Below the pieces are notes generated by a model, which made no database searches, was not told the origin of the DNA, and saw nothing but the letters and a program-made list of their open reading frames with translations. Shown one piece after another: positions 56,232-64,000 of a DNA stretch of 64,000 nt. Numbering within the stretch: the stretch's first letter is position 1; each line of letters opens with the position of its first letter. The DNA is from Bacteroides zoogleoformans (GTDB taxonomy: Bacteria > Bacteroidota > Bacteroidia > Bacteroidales > Bacteroidaceae): NCBI RefSeq assembly GCF_002998435.1, contig NZ_CP027231.1, positions 1,219,001 to 1,283,000 on the forward strand, in the 5' to 3' direction. The position numbers and the translations under genes were made by a program.

Positions 56232-57725
56232 TCAATAGGAACGTGCGAAAATCACACGGCAGGCCGAAGGTTTACCTGTCACCATGCACTTGCCCGGTTC
56301 CTTATCATCAGAGACAAAGGAGTCGAACGGCACGCAGCGAATAGTGGCTTTTGTTTCCTCTTTGATTTTCTCTTCCGTTTCGGTAGTACCATCCCAATGA
56401 GCCAATACAAAGCCGCCTTCTTCAATCTTCTGTTTGAATTCTTCGTAGCTGTCCGCACTGCTGATGCGGCTATTGCGATAATCAAGTGCTTTCTTGTAGA
56501 TGTTTGCCTGAATCTCTTCGAGCAAGTTCTTTACGTATTCTTCGATGCCCTCGCAGGAACGTGTCTCTTTCTCCAGTGTGTCGCGGCGCATAATTTCCAT
56601 CGTGTTGTTCTCTAAATCACGGCCCCCCATCACTAAACGTACGGGCACGCCCTTCACTTCATAGTCGGCAAACTTGAATCCCGGACGTTTGTTGTCGGCA
56701 TTATCATACTTCACGGAAATGCCCATCGACTTCAGTTTGGATACAATACCAGCAACCTTTCCATCAATTTTCTCCAGCATCTCCGTATTCTTATAAATAG
56801 GTACAATGACTACCTGTATAGGAGCCAAATGCGGAGGCAACACCAATCCGTTATCATCGGAATGAGTCATGATAAGAGCACCCATCAGACGGGTAGAAAC
56901 GCCCCATGATGTGGCCCACACATATTCCATTTTATTCTCTTTGTTTACGAACTGTACATCGAACGCTTTGGCAAAGTTCTGTCCGAGAAAGTGAGACGTG
57001 CCGCTTTGCAAGGCTTTACCGTCCTGCATCATCGCCTCGATGGTATAAGTATCCAGCGCACCTGCAAAACGTTCGTTGGCCGATTTCACTCCTTTCACCA
57101 CAGGCACTGCCATGTACTTTTCAGCAAACTCGGCATATACGTTCAGCATTTTTATCGCTTCGGCCTCCGCTTCTTCGCGGGTGGCATGCGCGGTATGTCC
57201 TTCCTGCCACAAGAACTCGGCAGTGCGGAGAAAGAGCCTCGTACGCATTTCCCAACGGAACACGTTGGCCCATTGATTGCATAGGATAGGCAGATCCCGA
57301 TACGAATTGATCCAATTCTTATACGTGTTCCAAATAATAGTCTCGGAAGTGGGACGGATAATGAGTTCTTCTTCCAGCTTTGCAGCAGGATCCACCACCA
57401 CGCCACCGCCATTCGGGTCGTTCTTCAAGCGATAGTGCGTCACTACGGCGCATTCCTTGGCAAAACCCTCCACATGCTCCGCCTCGCGGCTTAAGAAGGA
57501 TTTCGGAATAAGCAAGGGGAAATAGGCGTTGACATGTCCCGTTTCCTTGAACATATCGTCCAGTTGACGCTGCATCTTCTCCCAAATTGCATATCCGTAA
57601 GGCTTAATCACCATACAGCCGCGCACAGCCGATTGTTCTGCCAAATCGGCCTTTACCACCAACTCATTGTACCATTGAGAATAATTCTCACTACGTTTGG
57701 TCAGGTCTTTCAATTCTACTGCCAT
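56232..57725 (-). CDS. proS: Prolyl-tRNA synthetase (short archaeal/eukaryotic type)
   Basis: The ATG at 57725 ([20 protein letters not shown]) gives 497 residues; the longer frame adds an implausible leader. Class II motifs are [41 protein letters not shown] (motif 2) and [16 protein letters not shown] (motif 3). The C-terminal domain with [21 protein letters not shown] and terminal Tyr marks the ProRS form that lacks the editing insertion. It charges tRNA-Pro. It is convergent with miaA. Confidence 0.95.
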   Translation of the reverse strand: MAVELKDLTKRSENYSQWYNELVVKADLAEQSAVRGCMVIKPYGYAIWEKMQRQLDDMFKETGHVNAYFPLLIPKSFLSREAEHVEGFAKECAVVTHYRLKNDPNGGGVVVDPAAKLEEELIIRPTSETIIWNTYKNWINSYRDLPILCNQWANVFRWEMRTRLFLRTAEFLWQEGHTAHATREEAEAEAIKMLNVYAEFAEKYMAVPVVKGVKSANERFAGALDTYTIEAMMQDGKALQSGTSHFLGQNFAKAFDVQFVNKENKMEYVWATSWGVSTRLMGALIMTHSDDNGLVLPPHLAPIQVVIVPIYKNTEMLEKIDGKVAGIVSKLKSMGISVKYDNADNKRPGFKFADYEVKGVPVRLVMGGRDLENNTMEIMRRDTLEKETRSCEGIEEYVKNLLEEIQANIYKKALDYRNSRISSADSYEEFKQKIEEGGFVLAHWDGTTETEEKIKEETKATIRCVPFDSFVSDDKEPGKCMVTGKPSACRVIFARSY

Positions 57726-57938
57726 TCTATTTCGTTTTTTAAGTTTTCGTTGATTTATCCAAACAATCGGCAAAAATACATATTTTAAACGTAGTCATCA
57801 AATTTACAATAAAGTTTATGTACCTCTTATCATCGAGTGAGGAGCGGATTAACCAAATCAGAGAAGCTCTGCACGCATTGGGTAAAGAACCGGTTGCCGT
57901 CTGAAGTCTGCCGTCCAATCTCTTACCTCTTACGGCGT

Positions 57939-58214
57939 CTAATCCCCATTTATCAGCCTCGCCGCCGCATCCACCAGCCGGTACCTGCGGCACACCTCGA
58001 GTACAATCTCCTGCGGGATGTCCGTCACCATGGGGTGCGTTTCCCCGTCTTCGCAGGTCACGTGCCGGAACGGCAGTTGCGGATAGAGGGCGTGCAGCAC
58101 CAGAGCGGAGCAGTCGTACGCCGTGAATGCGCCATCCGTCATGTCAATATCTATAAGGCTGTTCTCGCGTGCCTCCGCCGCCTTCATTCGTTTCATAGTC
58201 TGATAAGTTTTCAT
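57939..58214 (-). CDS. Hypothetical protein of 91 residues
   Basis: The product (MKTYQTMKRMKAAEARENSL...) has no family that I recognise. It has a basic helical N-terminus and a Cys-containing middle (AFTAYDCSALVLHALYPQLP). It lies downstream of the HU-HIG gene on the same strand, separated by about 270 bases of repeats. Good codon usage and an in-frame alternative ATG two codons upstream favour a real gene. Confidence 0.5.
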   Translation of the reverse strand: MKTYQTMKRMKAAEARENSLIDIDMTDGAFTAYDCSALVLHALYPQLPFRHVTCEDGETHPMVTDIPQEIVLEVCRRYRLVDAAARLINGD

Positions 58215-58342
58215 AAGCATTAGAGATTAGTGGTGGGATTAGAGGTGAGATTAAAGGTAAGATTAGAGGTAATATTAGCCAATAGAGAATAAACCTTATA
58301 CCTTAGATGTCGGACGCAAGGGAAAAGGAAAGGATAAAAATT

Positions 58343-58373
58343 AAAATCCGCGTCATCCGCGTCTGAAGAATCA
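58343..58373. repeat. Dispersed repeat with atCCGCGtc units, copy 1
   Basis: The segment aaaatccgcgtcatccgcg and the following tctgaagaatca recur at 59374-59419 and 63707-63789 with variation. It is an intergenic repeat family shared by the gaps around the HU-HIG and fimbrillin genes. Confidence 0.7.
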
Positions 58374-58420
58374 CCCCCTCCGAGAAACCCCGCCGCCCTC
58401 CCCCGGCCCCTGCGGCCCGC

Positions 58421-58479
58421 CCCCCTCCCTATGGGGGAGGGGTTGGGGGAGAGGCTTCGGGGGTTGGGGGAGAGGCTTC
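58421..58479. repeat. G-rich inverted and direct repeat after the HU-HIG gene
   Basis: An inverted repeat (ccctccc tat gggggaggg) leads into two copies of gggttgggggagaggcttc (58440-58458 and 58461-58479). The tract has several runs of four or five G residues. It lies within 10 bases of the HU-HIG stop and could act as a terminator or form a quadruplex. Confidence 0.7.
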
Positions 58480-58485
58480 AGGGCT

Positions 58486-59025
58486 TCATCCCAGCGGGTT
58501 TTCCCCTTGACCGCCTGTGCCGCCGGTAGTACCGCCGCCCGTGCCGCTTCCGCCGCTACCTCCCGGTGCAGGTGTGGGCAGTCCTTTGGCTTTGCGGTAG
58601 TCCGCCATCGAGGCATAGTTTACGCCGGCCTCCAGCACACCTCCGTCCTCGAAGCTGAGTTCTCGGATAATCCTGCCGCGAAGTTCCCGGGCAGGTGTGA
58701 ACGTTACGCGGGGCGATTTAATCATCGTGCCCACGTTGAAATCTTCTATCTTCTCCACGCCTGCACTTTTAAAGGTGATGCGGAATGTACCCAGGCCGGG
58801 CACATTCACCGTGTGTCCCTGCTGCAACTGTTGGGGGATGAACTCCGCCAGCAGCTCCATGGCTGCCTCCAGCTCGATGGGTGCCGTGGTGGTATGTACC
58901 GTTGCGGCACGGGTCAAAGCTTTGGGAGACAATGGTTTTGCACTGTTTGGCACGGCATACCACTTAGCCGGGTCATTCTTCTTCATCGGGTGCTTCTTCT
59001 GCACCAATTTGTAACTGATACTCAT
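58486..59025 (-). CDS. HU-HIG type DNA-binding protein
   Basis: The 179-residue protein starts MSISYKLVQKKHPMKKNDPA. It has the HU-like core (LTRAATVHTTTAPIELEAAMELLAEFIPQQLQQGH, VNVPGLGTFRITFKSAG) and then a Gly-rich low-complexity tail (GGSGGSGTGGGTTGG). Bacteroidales HU-HIG proteins are encoded next to variable surface loci and probably shape local DNA. It precedes a 23-bp palindromic repeat array located about 100 bases upstream of its start. Confidence 0.88.
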   Translation of the reverse strand: MSISYKLVQKKHPMKKNDPAKWYAVPNSAKPLSPKALTRAATVHTTTAPIELEAAMELLAEFIPQQLQQGHTVNVPGLGTFRITFKSAGVEKIEDFNVGTMIKSPRVTFTPARELRGRIIRELSFEDGGVLEAGVNYASMADYRKAKGLPTPAPGGSGGSGTGGGTTGGTGGQGENPLG

Positions 59026-59126
59026 ACTGATAAAGTTTTAATTAATAATTAAATGATAATAACTCACAGTCGGCGTGTGAACGCCTTTTCTTTTAATTCC
59101 CTTGAATGTCCCCGCAGGAGGGGTAC

Positions 59127-59287
59127 TTACCTCACTGTGGAGACGCCGTTTACCTCACTGCGGTGACGCTTCTTGTCTCACTGCGGTGACGTTGCTTGTC
59201 TCACTGCAGTGACATCACCCATTTCACTGCAGTGACGTTGCTTGTCTCACTGCGGTGTCATCTCCTATCTCACCGCAGTGACATCGC
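59127..59287. repeat. Seven-unit, 23-bp tandem array with palindromic core
   Basis: Seven direct units of exactly 23 bp (59127, 59150, 59173, 59196, 59219, 59242 and 59265) each contain a variant of ctcactgcggtgac, whose best copies have the perfect 12-bp palindrome TCACTGCAGTGA. There are no unrelated spacers, so it is not a CRISPR. Unit length is close to two helical turns, which would place bound proteins on nearly the same face of the helix. It lies in the promoter region of the HU-HIG gene. Confidence 0.85.
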
Positions 59288-59629
59288 TACCCCTCACACA
59301 TATAGCTGACATCAGACATTAAGACCGTACATATCAGAACATTAGCATTCATGCATTAGATTCAAGACAAAATAAAATCCGCGTCATCCGCGCAATCCGC
59401 GCCTAAAAATCATCCGCGCCTGCCCTCCTCTTGCCTCAGCGGCCGCAAGTCTCGTTCCGCATCCATAAAGTCACGACTTGTATATCCCATTGTATTTACG
59501 TATAAAGTGAAACGTGATACTCTCGGCTTTTTCGACTGGCTTCGCCGGTATCGGGTTCCTACGGCTTTCAGCCGCAGGAGAATAAAGCCAATGAAACAAA
59601 TGAAGCCGACACGGTCGCTTCGCTCCCTT
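59288..59629. other. Repeat-rich intergenic stretch
   Basis: The stretch holds the second copy of the ccgcgtcatccgcg repeat (59374-59419) and a small hairpin (cggctttcagccg near 59560). It also holds a minus-strand frame of 26 codons at 59410-59490 (MGYTSRDFMDAERDLRPLRQ) that I cannot support as a gene. No other gene was found. Confidence 0.5.
59374..59419. repeat. Dispersed repeat with atCCGCGtc units, copy 2
   Basis: The segment starts aaaatccgcgtcatccgcgc and continues with aatccgcgcc and catccgcgcc units. It matches the copies at 58343-58373 and 63707-63789. Confidence 0.7.
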
Positions 59630-62365
59630 TTATTCTTGGGTTGCCCGCACCGAGTAGCCGCGGCTCCGTTCGGCCTTGTACTGCGTGTACACGCTGTTCG
59701 GGTAGAAGATCATGATCCATCCGTAGTACGTGTTGTACGGCCCCGCCGTCCAGTAGTGGGCGATGCTCCCTACGCTGGTGGACACTGCGTTATAGTTCCA
59801 CCGATGGCCCGACGCAGGGAAAAAGACGGAAGTAGTCTTGCTTGGATCACAATAAAAGTTCCAACCTTCGTTCCATGTGCCATTTGTTCCTGTTATAGTA
59901 AATCCCGTGAATACATTACTCGGAGGAAGTTTATACCCCACAGGCGAAGGGTCGTAGATGGTCTTTACTACGAGATTGTCGTTGGCTGAGGTAGTGTTAT
60001 TGTTCGCATCCCATAGGTTATAATATAGGCCGTCCATGGAAGAGTTGATACTGAACGTGCCGGGTTCCGTGATACCGCGAGTGATACAAGCGCTGCCGGT
60101 AGAAAAGTTTTGGAAGGCAGGAAGCTCGTTGGTGTGGGTTGTTCCCGATACATCATACCATGTCTTGTTGATGCTTTTCGAGTTTCCGTCCGGATCTTCA
60201 AATGCCCCCACGAACGGGTCTTTCCGTCCCCACTGGTAATAAGTTTGATTCCAAGTCTCTGTAATGGTATGCGCCTTTTGCTTTACAGTGAATGTCTTTG
60301 GGTCAGCCGATGTGTACCCTGCTGTGGGCTTCTGCTTGAAGCGTACCTGCACGGTGCGCTCGGCATATGCCACCTCTTTTCCGTCGCACCAGCCGAGGTT
60401 GAGGGTCATAATCTTGTATTTCTTGTTCTGGTGGTTGGTGATCTCCTTGTCGGGTGTGGTTGTCCCTGTTGCGCCCGGCTTGTAGTCCGTCACCCAGATG
60501 TGCCAGCTCCACAGCACGGTGTTCGAGGCGTCGCGCACCGCTGCCACGGCATTGCCTTGGCAGATGGTGGCCTGCCCCACGGTAAACTCGAGGAAATGGC
60601 CGTCGGAAGATAGCGCCACGTCGGTCACCAAGTTCAGCGCATCCTGCCAAATGAGCGTGCAGCTTGCCGGTGTACAATTGGTATTGTTGTAGATGTACGG
60701 GTCGATAATACCTACTCCCCGGTGGTTGATAAACGGTTTAAGCACATTGCCCCCGCTTGCAGTGGAGGTGTAGGCAGATTCATTCCATCCCGGATTTGGG
60801 CCTCCGGGCACTTTGACATAATCCACCGCATTGCCATACACCAAGGGTAGCTTATACCGCCCCGGCGCATTCACAATGTAGCAGTTTGCCGTGCGCATGG
60901 GTGCGTTGTTTCCCTGATAGTCGTGCGTGGACAGATCGTATATATTAGTATTCGTCCCGTCGTTCACCGGAGTAGCGTTCTTCAATGCTACAGTGTGTGG
61001 ATTGTCAGGTGTGCTGTTCACCTGCGCCGCCACCGTGGCGGTATACGATGCCGCCGAAGTGCCTCCCGCTTCGTTTTCGGTGAATGCCGTCAGCCACTCC
61101 GGTTTGTTTTTGTTCCAGACTATCCCGTCCTCGGAGAACTCCACCTCCCAGGAGATGGGCACGACCTTGTCCACCCCTCCGCCCGATACCGTGGCGCAGC
61201 TCTTTACCGTGTAGCTATTGCTTCCTCCCCGGTAGTCGTATTCCGCCGGAGGCGTCACCTCCAGCGTAGGGGTAATCACCATGCTTGTCACCGACACCTG
61301 ATAGGTCACCGTCTTTCCCATTTCCCATTGGCTGCCTGCTATGGAGGCTTTCATCGTGCGCACGGCATTTGTCAGCCTGTCCGTGTACTTCACCTCCAGT
61401 TCCGCCCCCGCGGGCAGCTGTTGCGGAATCATCATGAACGTGGCCGCCGCAGGCGTTATCTCCGTGCCGGGTGTCTGGCTTTCGGGTATAGTGGCCGCAG
61501 GCGTCAGCGCCTGCGTAAAGTCCTTCCTGTCGGCATGGCCTTCCCATGCGCTCTCGCCTATGCGGTACGTGCCCTTGCCGTACACGCCCTTCAGCGTGAC
61601 GTTCGTAATCGTCCCCGCAGGCAGGTCATTGCCCGTGACAAAGCGCACGGCCGTCAGCGCATGCTTAAAGGTAAGCAGGGCGGGCGTGCCTCCGCCGCCC
61701 GGCATCTCGTCGGTGGCGGCCGTCAGCAGGTCGGTCTGGCCGGCCACGTCGGCAGGAACGGTGTAGGTCAGCACGGGTGCGCCGCCCGCGCTCTTGGCCG
61801 AGAGTGCCAGGCTCGATGCCGGCAGTGCGCTCTTGTAGGGAGCGTACGCAAAGAAGCGTATCTTCGAGCCCGCCCCCGGCCAGCGGCTGTCCGTCGTCCA
61901 TCCGCCGGCTTTCTTCACCTCCGTGTCATACATGTAGTCGGGTGTCCGCGTGTCGTTCCACGCTTCCGCGGCGGGATATACGAAAGCGGACACGCCCATG
62001 GAGGCGTGCATGGTGGAAGCGTCTACCGGGGCGGCTTTCGTGGCGGGACGGCTTTCTGTAACGGAGACGCCGCCCGTTGTCACGTCCCCCGCAAGAGCGT
62101 TTTCCCCGTCCGTGACCATGCCCTCCCTCACCGTGGCGTGCAGGTAGAGCGGCGTTCCTCCCCCGGTCAGGGAGTCCTGCAGGGCAAACACCCGTGTTGC
62201 CGGCGGTGTTTCCCCTGCAGGCATCCCCAATGCCTCTACCTTGAATCCGATACTGCGCCCCGGATACGCGCCCCCCTCTTCGTGAGAGTCGTCGCAGGAG
62301 CAAACTCCGGCAGTCAGCAGGGCCAGTGCCCCGCCTGCCAATACTGACAATGTCACTCTTTGCAT
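59630..62365 (-). CDS. Large fimbrillin-like surface lipoprotein
   Basis: The ATG at 62365 (MQRVTLSVLAGGALALLTAG) gives 911 residues with a lipobox (GVCSCDD). The region around residues 40-400 resembles the fimbrillin-type (Mfa-like) fold: WTTDSRWPGAGSKIRFFAYAPY, LLTFKHALTAVRFVTG and MMIPQQLPAGAELEV are typical blocks. The C-terminal part ends with YKAERSRGYSVRATQE, as in Fibrobacter major-paralogous-domain-like proteins. It is likely a surface or fimbria tip protein. The stop is 18 bases before the repeated intergenic region, and the next fimbrillin gene lies 126 bases upstream. Confidence 0.82.
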   Translation of the reverse strand: MQRVTLSVLAGGALALLTAGVCSCDDSHEEGGAYPGRSIGFKVEALGMPAGETPPATRVFALQDSLTGGGTPLYLHATVREGMVTDGENALAGDVTTGGVSVTESRPATKAAPVDASTMHASMGVSAFVYPAAEAWNDTRTPDYMYDTEVKKAGGWTTDSRWPGAGSKIRFFAYAPYKSALPASSLALSAKSAGGAPVLTYTVPADVAGQTDLLTAATDEMPGGGGTPALLTFKHALTAVRFVTGNDLPAGTITNVTLKGVYGKGTYRIGESAWEGHADRKDFTQALTPAATIPESQTPGTEITPAAATFMMIPQQLPAGAELEVKYTDRLTNAVRTMKASIAGSQWEMGKTVTYQVSVTSMVITPTLEVTPPAEYDYRGGSNSYTVKSCATVSGGGVDKVVPISWEVEFSEDGIVWNKNKPEWLTAFTENEAGGTSAASYTATVAAQVNSTPDNPHTVALKNATPVNDGTNTNIYDLSTHDYQGNNAPMRTANCYIVNAPGRYKLPLVYGNAVDYVKVPGGPNPGWNESAYTSTASGGNVLKPFINHRGVGIIDPYIYNNTNCTPASCTLIWQDALNLVTDVALSSDGHFLEFTVGQATICQGNAVAAVRDASNTVLWSWHIWVTDYKPGATGTTTPDKEITNHQNKKYKIMTLNLGWCDGKEVAYAERTVQVRFKQKPTAGYTSADPKTFTVKQKAHTITETWNQTYYQWGRKDPFVGAFEDPDGNSKSINKTWYDVSGTTHTNELPAFQNFSTGSACITRGITEPGTFSINSSMDGLYYNLWDANNNTTSANDNLVVKTIYDPSPVGYKLPPSNVFTGFTITGTNGTWNEGWNFYCDPSKTTSVFFPASGHRWNYNAVSTSVGSIAHYWTAGPYNTYYGWIMIFYPNSVYTQYKAERSRGYSVRATQE

Positions 62366-62491
62366 ATAGATGTTGTTAGTGATTAGTGATGAATAGATGA
62401 ATGATAAGTGGCTGGTAAACAGCGGCAAGTGCCCGGCGTGGAGTAAGTGTTGACCGCTGACAACAGCCAGGCACCTGCCGCTAATCACTGA

Positions 62492-63589
62492 TTACATCCC
62501 TATCTCGGTGCTTCCCGCCGTCCAGTCTTCCACGGTCACGGTGAAGGTGATGGGGTTGCCCAGTACAGGGTCTCCGCCCGTTCCCGGATTCGGGTCGATG
62601 GTCGGGTCGCTGGGATTCACGGGGTCGGTGGGAATCGGATCGATTTTACCCGCGCCGCCGCCCGGGGAACAGAAGTTCAGCGCGTAGATATACTTCTTCC
62701 CGGCTTCCCAGGCAGAGTCTATCTTCACGGCGGAGTAGCCGTACTTTCCTGAAGCGGGCGGATAAATCTGCGTACCGTTCTTCGTGACCTGGCAGAGCAC
62801 GGCCAGATAGGCTCCGTTCGGAGAGGCGGCACCGCTCCACGGCGTTAATGTCTGCGGAAGCAGCATGAAGTTCTCCGTTCCCGTGATGTTCTGCTCCGAT
62901 GCCGTCAGGGTGACGGGGGCGGACAGGCGGGCCGAGAAGCTGGCGGGGGCGTTCGGCGCGTCCCATCCCGCCAGCGGGCCGGAAGCGGTCGTGGGCGAGG
63001 TGGGGAAGGTGAAGTTGGCCGCCGATTTCACCTGGCATACCTTCACTCCCTGCACCTTGATGGTGACGGTGGGGTCGGAGCACTTGGCCTTCACCTCTAT
63101 CTGCGAGAGGATGTGCTTGAAGTTGAGTGCCACGCCCGATGCGGAGGTGGTGCGGCTGCCGGTGTTGTGGGCCACCACGATGTCCTTCTGATCAGAGACC
63201 TTCTGCGGTGTCACGTAGCTGAATATCTTCTGCGTGCCGCTGTTGATGTACACCGATGCGCCGGCAGGCAGGTTGGCCGGAGCGTAGGCGAAGAACTTCA
63301 CCTCGTCGTTTCCGGGCCACGTCTGAGGATCGGTCATTTCCCATTTGCCGCCCGTCTGTCTCACCTCGGCGTTCTCGAAGAGGTTCGTTCCTCCCGAACT
63401 CTTGAATGCCGTCACCTTGAAGGGCGACAGGTTGGTCAGCGTGGTGACCGCCCCGCGGGTGGAAGCACCCAGCGTGGGATGGAAGTTGATGGATTCGCTG
63501 CGGTTCACAGCGTTCGTTTCGTCCTGCGAGCAGGAGCTGAGGCCGATGAGGCCTGCTGCCAGAAGGCAGCCCACAAGTTTCTTTTTCAT
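62492..63589 (-). CDS. Fimbrillin family lipoprotein
   Basis: The ATG at 63589 gives 365 residues with the lipoprotein signal MKKKLVGCLLAAGLIGLSSC. Features shared with fimbrillin-type proteins are SINFHPTLGASTRG, TWPGNDEVKFFAYAPANLPA, LNFKHILSQIEVKAK and MLLPQTLTPW near residue 250. The C-terminus TVEDWTAGSTEIGM is the donor-strand-like tail. It is probably a structural or tip subunit of a short fimbria. Confidence 0.87.
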   Translation of the reverse strand: MKKKLVGCLLAAGLIGLSSCSQDETNAVNRSESINFHPTLGASTRGAVTTLTNLSPFKVTAFKSSGGTNLFENAEVRQTGGKWEMTDPQTWPGNDEVKFFAYAPANLPAGASVYINSGTQKIFSYVTPQKVSDQKDIVVAHNTGSRTTSASGVALNFKHILSQIEVKAKCSDPTVTIKVQGVKVCQVKSAANFTFPTSPTTASGPLAGWDAPNAPASFSARLSAPVTLTASEQNITGTENFMLLPQTLTPWSGAASPNGAYLAVLCQVTKNGTQIYPPASGKYGYSAVKIDSAWEAGKKYIYALNFCSPGGGAGKIDPIPTDPVNPSDPTIDPNPGTGGDPVLGNPITFTVTVEDWTAGSTEIGM

Positions 63590-63706
63590 ACTTGTTTTTG
63601 TTAGGATTAATAAAATTAGATTAAGAAAAAACACTGCCAGTTGCCTGTCAGTTATATCATATATTCCACATATTCACTTTCACGTCATCATCCGCTTGTA
63701 AAACAG

Positions 63707-63789
63707 GGAATCCGCATCATCTCCGTCTGAAGAATCATCATCCGCGTTAAAAACACAATCCGTGTCATCCGCGGCATCCGCGCCCGAAA
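63707..63789. repeat. Dispersed repeat with atCCGCGtc units, copy 3
   Basis: This copy has diverged (ccgcatcatctccgtctgaagaatca, then ccgcgttaaa, ccgtgtcatccgcggcatccgcg) and lies between two fimbrillin-type genes. It shows that the repeat family is spread through this locus. Confidence 0.65.
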
Positions 63790-63791
63790 GG

Positions 63792-64000
63792 CTACAGGTC
63801 TATCGGCCGCGTCTCCGTGCTCCAGTCGTCCACTCCCGTCTGGAATCCTCCTCCTTCCTCCCCCGCGGGCGCGGGGATCGTCAGTCCGTCCAGCCGTATA
63901 TGCACGTGCCGCCTGTCGGTCGCGCGGTTCACCTGTCCGCTCACGTCGAACGAAATGCGCCTGCAGCTGCCGTCGCGCAGGGTGACGCTGAGCGTCAGCC
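63792..64000 (-). CDS. C-terminus of a fimbrillin-like/DUF5119-like lipoprotein, cut by the window edge
   Basis: Only the last 69 codons are inside the window (ending GVDDWSTETRPIDL). The text RRHVHIRLDGLTIPAP followed by a Gly-Glu-rich hinge and VDDWS is typical of proteins encoded next to fimbrillins, perhaps the Mfa2/FimB-like anchor. It lies upstream of the fimbrillin gene at 62492 on the same strand, 200 bases apart. Confidence 0.65.
   Translation of the reverse strand, partial: LTLSVTLRDGSCRRISFDVSGQVNRATDRRHVHIRLDGLTIPAPAGEEGGGFQTGVDDWSTETRPIDL

Noticed and set aside
57818..57904. 28-codon plus-strand frame (MYLLSSSEERINQIREALHA)
   Set aside because: Reads like an amphipathic helix but no promoter or family supports it; it may be a gene remnant.
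59127..59287. CRISPR array
   Set aside because: The 23-bp units are contiguous with no unique spacers between repeats and no cas genes nearby.
59410..59490. 26-codon minus-strand frame in the repeat region
   Set aside because: Too short, no promoter box seen, and it overlaps a dispersed repeat.
60923..62347. 474-residue plus-strand frame opposite the large fimbrillin
   Set aside because: It is Arg- and His-rich shadow coding with no motif; the minus frame has a lipoprotein signal and fimbrillin blocks.

Overview
The window looks like a chromosome segment of Bacteroides or a close relative in the Bacteroidales. The evidence is a fused LpxC/FabZ gene, an HU-HIG type DNA-binding protein, fimbrillin-type lipoproteins, fragments of CTnDOT-like conjugative transposons, and many promoters with the Bacteroidetes -7 box TAnnTTTG about 19 bases downstream of a TTG-containing -33 box.

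Layout. 1-1110: debris of a mobilizable element, namely a relaxase N-terminus with an in-frame amber codon and an internally deleted IS1380-family element. 1255-7877: core genes (patatin-like phospholipase, C1 peptidase, etfB-etfA, a small exported protein, acyl-CoA dehydrogenase). 8038-28720: a genomic island that looks like a decayed conjugative transposon. Its parts are an excisionase-like HTH gene, a long minus-strand defence-like operon (9304-22714), fragments of a lysozyme gene and a DUF3408 gene, a complete IS21-family element, and a tyrosine integrase cut by an IS982-family element. 28729-30294: a Schlafen/AlbA-type regulator. 30578-57725: ordinary housekeeping genes (cbpM-cbpA, cysK, recQ, a dipeptidyl peptidase III, fur-purA, an alpha-L-fucosidase, hisS, groES-groEL, lpxD-lpxC/fabZ-lpxA, miaA, proS). 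57939-64000: an HU-HIG gene, a repeat-rich intergenic stretch and a cluster of fimbrillin-like lipoproteins.

The most interesting part is the operon at 9304-21449, with a possible tenth gene at 21464-22714. Nine genes overlap or sit within a few bases of one another. In transcription order they encode a DUF4007 protein, a large AAA+ ATPase, a DndC-like PAPS-reductase-family sulfurtransferase, a GIY-YIG nuclease, a DndB-like DGQHR protein, a phospholipase D/SF2 helicase fusion, a 77-residue orphan, a DndD-like SMC/Rad50 ATPase and a 191-residue orphan. Together they look like a DNA phosphorothioation (Dnd-like) modification system with its own restriction arm. I see no DndA, classical DndE, DndFGH, SspE or PglZ in the window. 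The exact chemistry, and the assignment of modification and restriction roles, are inference.

The surrounding transposon is clearly dying. The IS21 element has no target duplication and joins two unrelated gene fragments. The lysozyme fragment carries a 10-bp frameshifting duplication. The integrase is split by IS982, whose 7-bp target duplication allows the original reading frame to be reconstructed. The defence operon itself looks intact and is probably now fixed in the chromosome.
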